Positions 1-7,233 of a DNA stretch of 11,225 bases are shown here, piece after piece. The translations under genes were made by a program, and so were the position numbers. How positions within the stretch are numbered: the stretch's first letter is position 1; every line of letters starts with the position of its first letter. Source of the stretch: Chrysochromulina parva (lineage: Eukaryota; Haptophyta; Prymnesiales; Chrysochromulinaceae); contig PJAB01001965.1 of NCBI GenBank assembly GCA_002887195.1, positions 1 to 11,225 of the forward strand, read 5' to 3'. Below the pieces are notes generated by a model, which made no database searches, was not told the origin of the DNA, and saw nothing but the letters and a program-made list of their open reading frames with translations.

Positions 1-2
1 TC

Positions 3-1166
3 AACTGCCTCGAGGCGGCGCCGGTGGCGCGGCTGCCACGGTGCTCGCACGCATTCCACGAGGCGTGCCTACTCCCGTGGTTGCGCGACTGCCGCGGTAC
101 CTGCCCCATCTGCCGGACGCCCCTCGCTGAGCCCACGCCGCCGCCTGCGCACGCCGAGCCCCCCATCGGGCCAGGGCCCCTAGCGGCTGGACAGCTCGCC
201 GGCGGCATCAGCCGCGCCACCGACCGCGTCCCCCCATGGGCCGAATCCCTGGCCGCCCTGCAGCCGTATGCGCGCAGCGGCCGTCGCGCCTGGGCTGCCA
301 CGATGGAGGAGCGCGACGCGCTGCGCGCCCGCTCTTCCGCTCAGCCCACCGCCCCCTCGCATACGGACGAGGTTGACCACATGAGCGAGGTACGCACGCT
401 CATGGGTGCGGCGTATCATTTCGCAGGCGCGAACGCCACCGCCGCGACCGCCGACCGGCCCGCTCTTGCGCGTCAGCGCGCCGCGCTCGCTGCCCACTAC
501 GAGCGGCACCTGGCGCGCCGTTCCGAGCGCGAGGCGCTGCTTCGCGAGCGCGCGGACGAGATCTTCGAGCGCGAGCGCCGTCTGGAGCAGGCGGCCGACT
601 CCATCCGTGAGGCGGCCTCCTCGCGTACCGCCGACGCCTTCGACGACGCCATGGCCGCCGCAGGCTTGCGTGCAGTCTGGGAGGGACACCTCGCACCCTC
701 AGGGCTAGTCTCACCCTTACGCGGCTCGCCCTCGCCTCCATGGCCTCCGCCGACCGAGAACCAGCCGACGGCGCAGCCACCACCGGCAGTGCCGCCCACA
801 GCGTCGCCGCCACCACCGCAGGCGTACGCTCCACCGCCGATGAGCAATGCCTGGGCGCCCGGGGGGTCTGCGGCGCCCATCACGGCGCCGTTCGCGACCC
901 GCACGCTGCTCGATGTGGCCTCGAACGCGGCCTGGTCTACTGACGCGCCATGCACTACCTTCCAAGGCACGTACCCGTACCCAGCCGGTGGCGGTGGCAG
1001 CCGCATCCTCAGCGCCGCTGCATCGCTCGCCGCCGCGGCGCGCTTAGGGGCACCTTCGAGCGCCACGACGAGGCTGCACTCGATAGGCATGGGCGAGGAG
1101 GTGCTGCAGCTTCCGCTGGAGGCGCACCGGGAGTTCGCGTACCTGCCCTGGCGTCTCGAGGGCTGA
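3..1166 (+). CDS. RING-H2 zinc finger protein, 5'-truncated by window start
   Basis: The reading frame is open from the first bases, so the N-terminus lies outside the window. The visible part opens inside a RING-H2 finger: Cys (codon 6-8, second ligand), then CSHAFHEAC (codons 42-68; C-x-H-x2-H-x2-C) and CPIC (102-113). Only the first Cys pair partner is missing, upstream of base 1. RING-H2 fingers bind two zinc ions and usually recruit a ubiquitin-conjugating E2, so an E3 ubiquitin ligase role is inferred from the family. After the finger come a Pro/Ala-rich linker, a charged Arg/Glu/Ala-rich helical stretch likely to form a coiled coil (about bases 460-630), and a low-complexity Pro/Ala/Ser-rich C-terminal half ending in LPWRLEG. 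No membrane segment is seen in the visible part. The first ATG-like start inside the frame would cut through the finger, so no internal start is proposed. The RING call is firm; the substrate is unknown. Confidence 0.85.
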   Translation, partial: NCLEAAPVARLPRCSHAFHEACLLPWLRDCRGTCPICRTPLAEPTPPPAHAEPPIGPGPLAAGQLAGGISRATDRVPPWAESLAALQPYARSGRRAWAATMEERDALRARSSAQPTAPSHTDEVDHMSEVRTLMGAAYHFAGANATAATADRPALARQRAALAAHYERHLARRSEREALLRERADEIFERERRLEQAADSIREAASSRTADAFDDAMAAAGLRAVWEGHLAPSGLVSPLRGSPSPPWPPPTENQPTAQPPPAVPPTASPPPPQAYAPPPMSNAWAPGGSAAPITAPFATRTLLDVASNAAWSTDAPCTTFQGTYPYPAGGGGSRILSAAASLAAAARLGAPSSATTRLHSIGMGEEVLQLPLEAHREFAYLPWRLEG

Positions 1167-1624
1167 CTCGCGCGGGCTCGCACCATGCCATGCTGTCCTA
1201 TACGCCAATCTTACCACGTAGCACTGTCACAGTTAGCGGGACCACATCGTAACGCGTTTGACGCTGCGCGTCGACTGCGCGCCGGGAGTTTCACAAACGA
1301 GCAGCGGCCAGCGCTCGAAGCAGCGTGCTTGCTAACTTTTATCTGTCCCATGGGGCTTCGCGTGCTCACCATTTAAAAATGATTTTGATTAGCCATTAGG
1401 CGGGCGTCAGCGAGTCCACCGTCGAGTACTCTTGTGTTGACCTCTGAGTGCGGTTTTCTGTTTCCTTTGATACGGTACATGTATGTGGTTCGCGTGGGTG
1501 AAGTCGACGATACAACTTGCGGACGAAATGCACGTCTCGATCTCGGGGATTTTATCTCTGGGCGCCTTCTTTCTTCTCTCCTCATCGGAGAAACTCTGAA
1601 CGAAGACACCTCTCGAACGTGCTC
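1167..1624. other. Intergenic region between RING gene and CAP-Gly gene
   Basis: About 458 bases, less GC-rich than the flanking genes. It must hold the 3' end of the RING gene and the promoter/5' UTR of the CAP-Gly gene. An AT-rich patch around 1370-1392 (ATTTAAAAAT followed by GATTTTGATTAG) is the only TATA-like or polyadenylation-like stretch, and its role is unknown. A short hairpin, GACGC-TGC-GCGTC, sits at 1260-1272. The frame of the downstream gene stays open back to about 1517 but without an ATG before 1625. No RNA gene was recognised. Confidence 0.5.
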
Positions 1625-4600
1625 ATGTTGGTCATGAATGTGCTGGTGCTGGCCCTAGCACCGAATGTTGTGTACCGCTCTGTGACGAACCGATTGTCTC
1701 CTCGCTCGTGCGTGCGGTTGATGAGCAATCCGAAGATGACGCCACAGATGATCAAAGAGGCTACTGAGCGCGTTGCGCAAGGGCTCGACGTGCTCAAGTA
1801 TCGGGCAGAAACCGGCGGGCTGACCGCTGAAGAGCAAAGTGAGCTCGCACGCCTCTTGGACCGCCTGGCACAGTTGGATGATGTGATGACAGAGGCAGAG
1901 ATCGAGCTGCAGCAGAAGAAGATCCGGTTGGACGCGGGCGTCGTCTTCCCTACTAAGCTCCGGAGCCTGCCTGATCGAGGCGCGACGTCAGACGCCGGCC
2001 TCGTCTTCCCCGTGCCGCAAGTAGGCATTCCCATGAGCATGGATGCCCCGACAGCCGTCTCCTCCGCAAGCTCGACAGCCGGGCCGCATATCACCATTCC
2101 ACGACCACCTGCCGCCTCAGCACCTTCGGAGATGCCGCCGCAAATCACCATTCGACGACCGGCTCCAGAGGCGTCATCTGGCGTGAGCAGCCAACGTGCC
2201 AACGCACCCGCAACCGTTCTTGACACGTGGGGGCTTCGGACCGCGGACGAAACTCTCTTCGTGGCAGACAGCGACGCGCCTACCGCGCCTTCGCTGGGCT
2301 CTGGCCTGTGCCAGTTCGCGTCGCCCGCGGAGAAGCGTGACGCTCCCACCATCTTCTACGAGGGCCTCGGCAACCTCGCCAAGGAGCCCCTGGGCTGGCT
2401 CGACGGCGCCAAGCCCTCGCCGCTCAGGAGCTCCCTGCCAGTCGACGTCGCCACGTCCGAGGCACGAAAACCCGTGTCGGTGGGCGACCGCGTGCTCACT
2501 GAGCTCGGCGATGAGGGCTACGTGCGCTTCATCGGGGAGACGTCCTTCAACCCGGGCGTGTGGGTGGGCGTCGCGCTGCTTGAGCCGAAGGGCAAACACG
2601 ACGGCACTGTGGAGGGCGTGCGCTACTTCGAGTGTCCGCCCGACCATGGCCTCTTTGCACGAGCACAGAAGCTCACGCCCATCGAGACCGTTGGCGAAAG
2701 TCCATCCCTCGCTGCATTGGCGGTCGCTCAGAAGCTGAAGCAAGTTCCGCAAAAGGTGCAGGCCTTGGCACAGAACCCATGGGTCATGCACCAAGACGCC
2801 AAAAGCTTGAGCAAACAGGAGAGGATGCTCGCGAGCTTTGTGGCAGCGGGCGTACTGGCGACCTTCGGCGTGTCGTCTTCATTCCTGAGGCTGCCACTGC
2901 CAATGCCTCTGACGCAGTTGGCCTCCTCGCTGGCGGAAACGCGCGGTCTGGGGCTGTTTGATCTGGAGGACACGCTGGAGGCCGCGAAGGAGAAGCTCCG
3001 ATCGTCTGTGGAGGCCTTGAAGCCAGCTCCCGAGACAGCTCCGTGTGACGCTGTGGGATGCTTCCAGGCGGATTTGGAGGAAGTGGAGACCGCCGCGGAG
3101 CGACGCGCAAGGATTGCCGCATGGAATGCGCAGATCGAAGCCGAAGCGAAGGTGGTTCCGGGGCTGCCGGCGAAGGTCGCTCCAGTGGTAGACGCGACGG
3201 GTCAGGGTCTGAAGACGGAGGACGCACCAGCCGTCACAGCCCTCGGGGAGGGTACTGCCGTTGCGGAGGGCGATGCGCTGAGCGGCGCGGTGGGTGGACC
3301 CATGTCCGAAACGGAGCAGCTGGCCGAGCGGGTGGCGGGAGCCATCGCTAGCTGGGTGGACGAGGCGGCGGCCGGCGTGGCGAGCTCCCTCGATCGTGCA
3401 CGCGCCGGGAGCTGGGAGCAGGTGGTGCCGTCCGAGACGCGCCAGGCGCTCGAGCAGGGTGGCAGGGTTTTGGAGAGCGTGGCGGGGAGCGCGGCGGAGA
3501 CAACGAGCCGCACCGTCACGCCAGCGGTCAGCCGTGTGGCCAGAGAGGGGGCTGCCAAACTCGCCGAAGTGCTCAGGCAGAGTGCCGCCCGTCTGGAAGG
3601 GTGGCTCGTAGCTGAGGCGGCATTGCAACCGGAGGACGCGCGCGAGGTGGCGCGCGAGGTCATTGAGTCCATTGAGGAGCAGGAGGCCATGGAAGCCGCA
3701 GCGGAGCAGCCAAAGGTGGCTGGGGCGCCGACAGCCGTGGTGTTCGCCAAGATCGACGTCGACAAGAGCGGCCAAATCAACGCCGATGAGATCAAGGAGT
3801 ACATCCGGAGCACGTACGAGAATGTCGACGACAAGACCATCGACGAAATGATGATGGCGGCAGACATTGATAAGGACGGTGAGGTCAATTTCGGCGAGTT
3901 CATGGTCGCCATGGCCGAGGAAGACGGCATAGCGGCGGCACAAGCAGACAAACCAGCCAGAGCTGCGCAGGAAGCAGTACAAGCAGCCCAGGCAGAGTTC
4001 ATGGTCGCCATGGCCGAGGAAGACGGCATAGCGGCGGCACAAGCAGACAAACCAGCCAGAGCAGCGCAGGAAGCAGTACAAGCAGCCCAGGCAGAGTTCA
4101 TGGTCGCCATGGCCGAGGAAGACGGCACGGCGGCGGCACAAGCAGACAAGGCAGCTAGAGCAGCGCAGGAAGCAGCACAAGCAGCCCAGGCAGCGCAGGC
4201 AGCGCAGGCGGCGGCGCAGGAGGTGCAAGCAGCCCAGGCAGCTCAGGCAGCCCAGGCGGCGCAGGCGGCCCGAGCGGCCCAGGCGGCGCAGGCAGCCGAG
4301 GCAGCCCAGGCGGCACAACTAGCCCAGGCGGCGCAAGCAGCACGGGAAGCAGCGCAGGCGGCCGAAGAGGCCCAGGCTGCCCAAACCGTCCAAGCGGAGC
4401 GCGCAGCTCAGGCAACCCAGGCAGCGCAGGCAGCCCAGGCGCAGGCCGAAGAACTCGGGCGGCAGCTCCGCGCCGCACAAGCAGAGCTCAAAACGGCGCG
4501 TGAGACGGCGGCGACGGCGGCCGAGCGGGCGGCCGCGGATGCAAAAGCGGCGGCTGAAAGCGCGGCGACCGAGGCAGCAGTTGCGCAACGACTAGCAGAG

Positions 4601-4711
4601 GAAGCTACGCGGCGAGTGGCTGCACTGCGGCCGCTGATCGAGCCTGAGGGCATCGCGGAGGTCCAGCAGAAGGCTATGATGGAAGTCGAGGAGGAATATG
4701 CGATGAGGTAA
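1625..4711 (+). CDS. CAP-Gly and EF-hand domain protein with Ala/Gln-rich tandem repeats
   Basis: A 1028-residue protein if translation starts at the ATG at 1625; other in-frame ATGs are at 1634 and 1721. Domain order, numbered from 1625: an N-terminal hydrophobic then Arg/Ser-rich stretch (1-32); a short charged helical region (about 40-100); a disordered Pro/Ser/Ala region with short duplicated phrases (DAGVVFP/DAGLVFP, ITIPRP/ITIRRP); a CAP-Gly domain (about 284-353) with GVWVGVALLEP, GKHDG and RYFECPPDHGLF; a hydrophobic segment at about 403-423; a long helical, charged region; a paired EF-hand with loops DVDKSGQINADE (711-722) and DIDKDGEVNFGE (747-758), spaced 36 residues as in canonical pairs; three 33-residue repeats (758-856); an AAQ-rich stretch; and a C-terminal coiled coil ending EEEYAMR. 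CAP-Gly domains bind microtubule ends and EEY/F tails, and EF-hands bind calcium, so a calcium-responsive microtubule-associated protein is inferred. The gene is not recognised as a named orthologue. Its start is uncertain: the hydrophobic N-terminus is lost if 1721 is used. Confidence 0.85.
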   Translation: MLVMNVLVLALAPNVVYRSVTNRLSPRSCVRLMSNPKMTPQMIKEATERVAQGLDVLKYRAETGGLTAEEQSELARLLDRLAQLDDVMTEAEIELQQKKIRLDAGVVFPTKLRSLPDRGATSDAGLVFPVPQVGIPMSMDAPTAVSSASSTAGPHITIPRPPAASAPSEMPPQITIRRPAPEASSGVSSQRANAPATVLDTWGLRTADETLFVADSDAPTAPSLGSGLCQFASPAEKRDAPTIFYEGLGNLAKEPLGWLDGAKPSPLRSSLPVDVATSEARKPVSVGDRVLTELGDEGYVRFIGETSFNPGVWVGVALLEPKGKHDGTVEGVRYFECPPDHGLFARAQKLTPIETVGESPSLAALAVAQKLKQVPQKVQALAQNPWVMHQDAKSLSKQERMLASFVAAGVLATFGVSSSFLRLPLPMPLTQLASSLAETRGLGLFDLEDTLEAAKEKLRSSVEALKPAPETAPCDAVGCFQADLEEVETAAERRARIAAWNAQIEAEAKVVPGLPAKVAPVVDATGQGLKTEDAPAVTALGEGTAVAEGDALSGAVGGPMSETEQLAERVAGAIASWVDEAAAGVASSLDRARAGSWEQVVPSETRQALEQGGRVLESVAGSAAETTSRTVTPAVSRVAREGAAKLAEVLRQSAARLEGWLVAEAALQPEDAREVAREVIESIEEQEAMEAAAEQPKVAGAPTAVVFAKIDVDKSGQINADEIKEYIRSTYENVDDKTIDEMMMAADIDKDGEVNFGEFMVAMAEEDGIAAAQADKPARAAQEAVQAAQAEFMVAMAEEDGIAAAQADKPARAAQEAVQAAQAEFMVAMAEEDGTAAAQADKAARAAQEAAQAAQAAQAAQAAAQEVQAAQAAQAAQAAQAARAAQAAQAAEAAQAAQLAQAAQAAREAAQAAEEAQAAQTVQAERAAQATQAAQAAQAQAEELGRQLRAAQAELKTARETAATAAERAAADAKAAAESAATEAAVAQRLAEEATRRVAALRPLIEPEGIAEVQQKAMMEVEEEYAMR
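3896..4192 (+). repeat. Three tandem copies of a 99-bp in-frame coding repeat
   Basis: Units at 3896-3994, 3995-4093 and 4094-4192, each starting GAGTTCATGGTCGCC and encoding 33 residues (EFMVAMAEEDG followed by Ala/Gln/Lys/Arg residues). By eye, copies 1 and 2 differ at a single base, and copy 3 differs from copy 2 at about six. The first codon of unit 1 is the Glu at position 12 of the second EF-hand loop. The repeated block is therefore the exiting helix of that EF-hand plus its Ala-rich extension, without the calcium-binding loop. The unit length keeps the frame. Confidence 0.95.
4193..4447 (+). repeat. Imperfect Ala-Ala-Gln coding repeat (9-bp period)
   Basis: A run of GCN-GCN-CAG-type codons encodes mostly AAQ tripeptides, interrupted by AAR, AAE, LAQ and REA. 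It continues directly from the 99-bp repeats, whose ends (QEAAQAAQA) look like its seed. The run should be strongly helical. Gln recurs every three residues, which does not match a heptad, so a single extended helix is as likely as a classical coiled coil. Low-complexity sequence of this kind also explains long antisense open frames rich in Leu/Cys/Gly here. Confidence 0.85.
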
Positions 4712-5428
4712 CATCCATGAATCCGAGCACGGAGTCTCGACACGGAGTCGCGGAGACGCGGACTGGTACGCGTCCGAAATCATGGCGCGTTGGCCACACC
4801 GAACATGGCCCTTCTCTCTCACATCGCATGTAGATTAGGTGGGCATGATGCTCAGCATGGTGCATGGTGGCGTGCATGTAGCACATGGGCATGTGCGGTG
4901 GCCGGTGTCGGCGTGGCTGCGCAGTGCGGGCGCGATTGGTCGTCGGTGTAATGGGTCCCGCCGTCCCGCGTGTATAGCTCGAGCACCCACTTTCCTCTCC
5001 GGCCGGGGGGGCGGCACGGCGGATGCAGGTGGCCGCCCGCGCTGCCGCGATGCGCGAAGCGACTCGGTTGAAAAACCGGCAGCTGCTGTCGGTTGCCGAT
5101 AGTATACACACGTCCCAGCGGACGGGAACGGACAGGCGCGGTTACGGCGGAGCTCCGTCTGAGCGGCGGGCCCCGGCGGCGATACCCACGAGGTACCGGG
5201 GTATTTGCTCGTTTTACGGCAACCGCACGCCAACAGCGCACGTGTAAACTCGATAACTAAAGCACTTTCCGCCGGGGACGGCCCTATATGACCGAATGAT
5301 CCGAACACATCATCCGTATGGCTATCGATGTATAAACGCCGGGAGCTCACGTATACATGGCTCACATTGGGGTTGACTCAACCATGGGCCTCAGGAGCTC
5401 ACCGTTCGGTTGATTCGTGCTGCTGAGC
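4712..5428. other. Convergent intergenic region, apparently non-coding
   Basis: 717 bases between the tail of the CAP-Gly gene (+) and the tail of the ARM-like gene (-); it must hold both 3' UTRs and polyadenylation sites. Open frames here (for example on the minus strand across 4835-5365) lack an ATG start and have no recognisable protein features, so I call none. Visible structure: a 9-bp direct repeat CACGGAGTC at 4728-4736 and 4741-4749; a cluster of GCATG pentamers at 4826-4893; and TATA-like GTATAAA near 5331. No AATAAA signal is obvious. Confidence 0.5.
4826..4893 (+). repeat. Cluster of six GCATG pentamers with a hairpin
   Basis: GCATG occurs at 4826, 4843, 4855, 4862, 4874 and 4889, six times in 68 bases, twice as TGCATG. 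The last copy lies inside a perfect inverted repeat GCACATG-GG-CATGTGC (4881-4896), which could fold with a four-base loop. The cluster begins about 115 bases after the CAP-Gly stop codon, so it probably lies in that gene's 3' UTR or just beyond. The function is unknown; it could be a degenerate minisatellite. Confidence 0.6.
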
Positions 5429-7189
5429 TCAATGCGGCCGTGTTGCGAGCGTTACACTGCGTGAGATGGTCGCGAGCTTTGCCTGGAGCGCCGCCTCGGC
5501 CTGCCTCACGGACTGCAGCTCGACACGCAGATTCCGGATCTCCTGCTGGGAGCGCGCGAGCTGCGCCTCGTGCTCCGCCTTGAGCTGCGCCATCGCTTCG
5601 TACAGCACCGCGCGCGCCGCACCGAGGTGCGAGTCGATGGCAGCCTCGGCCTGCTGGGTGGTTGTGGAGGAGCTCTGCGCCGTCGTGCTGTGCGCCCACG
5701 ACCCGCCACCCGGCGAGGGCAGCGAGAGCGGCGGCGGCGGCGGCAGCGCACCGGACGAGCGTCGTCGAGTGGCGCCGTCGGGTGACGGCAATGGCGCCGG
5801 CGCCAATGCAGCCGGGGCCGCCGCGCGGGTCGTCGTGGACGGGGCCGCCGCACGCGGCGTCGTTGACCCTGTGCTGATGCGACCCCCAGTGGTCGCCGGC
5901 TTCCCTCGGGGAGACACCGCCGGTGGCGTACGCGGCGTACGCGGCGATGCTGCCGCTGGCGCCTCCGAATACTTGCACGGATTGCGCTTGCGGTCCTCCG
6001 CGCCCTGGTCGACCTCTTGCTGGCGGCGCTTGAAGGTGGCGCGTGCTTGGCCGATAGTCTTCTCGGGCACGAGCATGGTGCGCGCGAAAGTGCAAGCATC
6101 GGCCAGAAGCCGCGCGCTCTCTCCCGGCGCTCCAGTGGCACCCTCCATAACCGGTGCCAACGCCGCACGAAGCCTCGCGATCGAATGCCGATGGATCAAT
6201 GCGAGAAGCGCCGAGGAGGCGGCCTTGATCGCGTGACCGATGCGTGGCGCCTGGCCGTGAAGCGCCGCGACCGCCTCGACCGCCTTGACCACCGCGCTCG
6301 ATGTTTCGGGTGCATGGAGGAGGGCGCATAGGGCCATCGCCGCCGCTGCCGCCGCCTGCCGATGCGCGCCCGTCGGCTTGAGTAGCAACCGCCGCATCGA
6401 GGCTTCGGCCGCGGGCGATACGGTGCTCTCACTAGCGTCGGCGCTCACGTTCAAAGGGGGTGGGTCATCTGTAAAGGGGGTGCCTGGTGAGTACCCGCAT
6501 TCGAGCACAGCCAGGAGTGCGCCGATGGCGCCGTCGGCGAGCGCAATTGACTGCATGCATTCGGGTCCAGCGCTGCTGATACGCTCGAGCACTTTGGCGC
6601 CCCAGTACGCAGCCTCCGGGTCGGTCTCGGTGCGCGCGAACGCGCCGGAAACGAGCGCACTCACCGCGCCACCAAGCTGCACTCGGCGCGCGCGCGATGG
6701 GTCACCCTGGCTCAAGAGCAGCAGCGCCTGCAACGCTGCGCGTGTGAGCTCTCGTGAACGCTGCAGGTCATGCTCGCTCGCAGCCGTGTCGCGCCGTACC
6801 AGGCTCACGATGAGCGCGACCGCGCCCGCATCATGGGCAGCTTCGACATTAGCGGCATTGCGATAGAGCAGCGAGTTGAGAGCCATGAGTGCGTCGAACA
6901 CCGTGGCTTCACTGGCGAAAGCGTCAAAGTGCAGGACCCCCATCAACGAGCGCATGCTGCACGCGGCGTTCACGCCCTGCTGCGAGCGCGCAAAAGCCCT
7001 CATCGAGGTTGCAAAGGCGGCGAGGATGTCCTCGGCAGTCGTGTCAGTGGGCACGCCACCGGCGGACGCATCGTCAAAGGATGTATCGACCACATAGTTG
7101 TCAGCGTCGATGGAGACGATCGCGCCTTCGAACACGACGTCGGTGTCCGAAGCTTTCACCTTCTTCGGCGGATTGAGGTCGACCTGCAT
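5429..7189 (-). CDS. ARM/HEAT-like helical protein with C-terminal coiled coil
   Basis: 586 residues on the minus strand, from ATG at 7189-7187 to TGA at 5431-5429. Residues about 50-370 are Ala/Leu-rich and fall into short amphipathic helices with phrases such as AGAVALIVSLV, LGGAVSALVSGAF, DGAIGALLAVLE and AAAMALCALLHA. These are typical of armadillo or HEAT-type solenoids, although no unit matches a strict consensus. Residues about 405-505 form a Pro/Ser/Thr/Ala-rich, likely disordered linker with several proline-directed phosphorylation-type sites (ASPRTPRTPP, VSPRGK, LPSPD) and a run of six prolines. Residues about 512-575 are a charged Gln/Glu/Ala coiled coil (YEAMAQLKAEHEAQLARSQQ). This layout suits a scaffold or adaptor protein; no enzyme motif is seen and no orthologue is recognised. 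The 5' end faces gene 4 head-to-head. Confidence 0.8.
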   Translation of the reverse strand: MQVDLNPPKKVKASDTDVVFEGAIVSIDADNYVVDTSFDDASAGGVPTDTTAEDILAAFATSMRAFARSQQGVNAACSMRSLMGVLHFDAFASEATVFDALMALNSLLYRNAANVEAAHDAGAVALIVSLVRRDTAASEHDLQRSRELTRAALQALLLLSQGDPSRARRVQLGGAVSALVSGAFARTETDPEAAYWGAKVLERISSAGPECMQSIALADGAIGALLAVLECGYSPGTPFTDDPPPLNVSADASESTVSPAAEASMRRLLLKPTGAHRQAAAAAAMALCALLHAPETSSAVVKAVEAVAALHGQAPRIGHAIKAASSALLALIHRHSIARLRAALAPVMEGATGAPGESARLLADACTFARTMLVPEKTIGQARATFKRRQQEVDQGAEDRKRNPCKYSEAPAAASPRTPRTPPAVSPRGKPATTGGRISTGSTTPRAAAPSTTTRAAAPAALAPAPLPSPDGATRRRSSGALPPPPPLSLPSPGGGSWAHSTTAQSSSTTTQQAEAAIDSHLGAARAVLYEAMAQLKAEHEAQLARSQQEIRNLRVELQSVRQAEAALQAKLATISRSVTLATRPH

Positions 7190-7233
7190 GGAGCACCAGT
7201 TGTGGGTTCGTCCTTGGAGGAGCCGTGTGAACG
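7190..7233. promoter_or_regulatory. 44-bp head-to-head spacer, putative shared promoter
   Basis: Only 44 bases separate the ATG of the minus-strand ARM-like gene from the ATG of the plus-strand tail-anchored protein gene. Both genes must share this spacer, or their promoters must lie inside each other's transcribed or coding sequence. No TATA or CCAAT element is visible in it. Promoter function is inferred from the gene arrangement alone. Confidence 0.45.

Noticed and set aside
497..1186. 229-residue minus-strand frame opposite the RING gene
   Set aside because: The plus strand has an unmistakable RING-H2 finger in a continuous frame; the antisense product is Ser/Arg/Ala low complexity.
3202..4149. 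315-residue minus-strand frame with three near-identical repeats
   Set aside because: Its repeats are only the reverse reading of the 99-bp coding repeat on the plus strand.
2879..4318. 479-residue open frame on the minus strand opposite the CAP-Gly gene
   Set aside because: It mirrors the EF-hand, 99-bp repeat and AAQ codons as Leu/Cys/Gly-rich repeats. The plus frame holds clear CAP-Gly and EF-hand domains, so this is a composition shadow.
4835..5365. 176-residue minus-strand frame in the convergent spacer
   Set aside because: It starts at GTG, has no recognisable motif, and much of it is Arg/Pro-rich as expected of GC-rich non-coding DNA.
5466..6236. 256-residue plus-strand frame inside the ARM-like gene
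   Set aside because: It is antisense to a longer frame with coherent helical, linker and coiled-coil regions, and GC-rich DNA opens antisense frames often.
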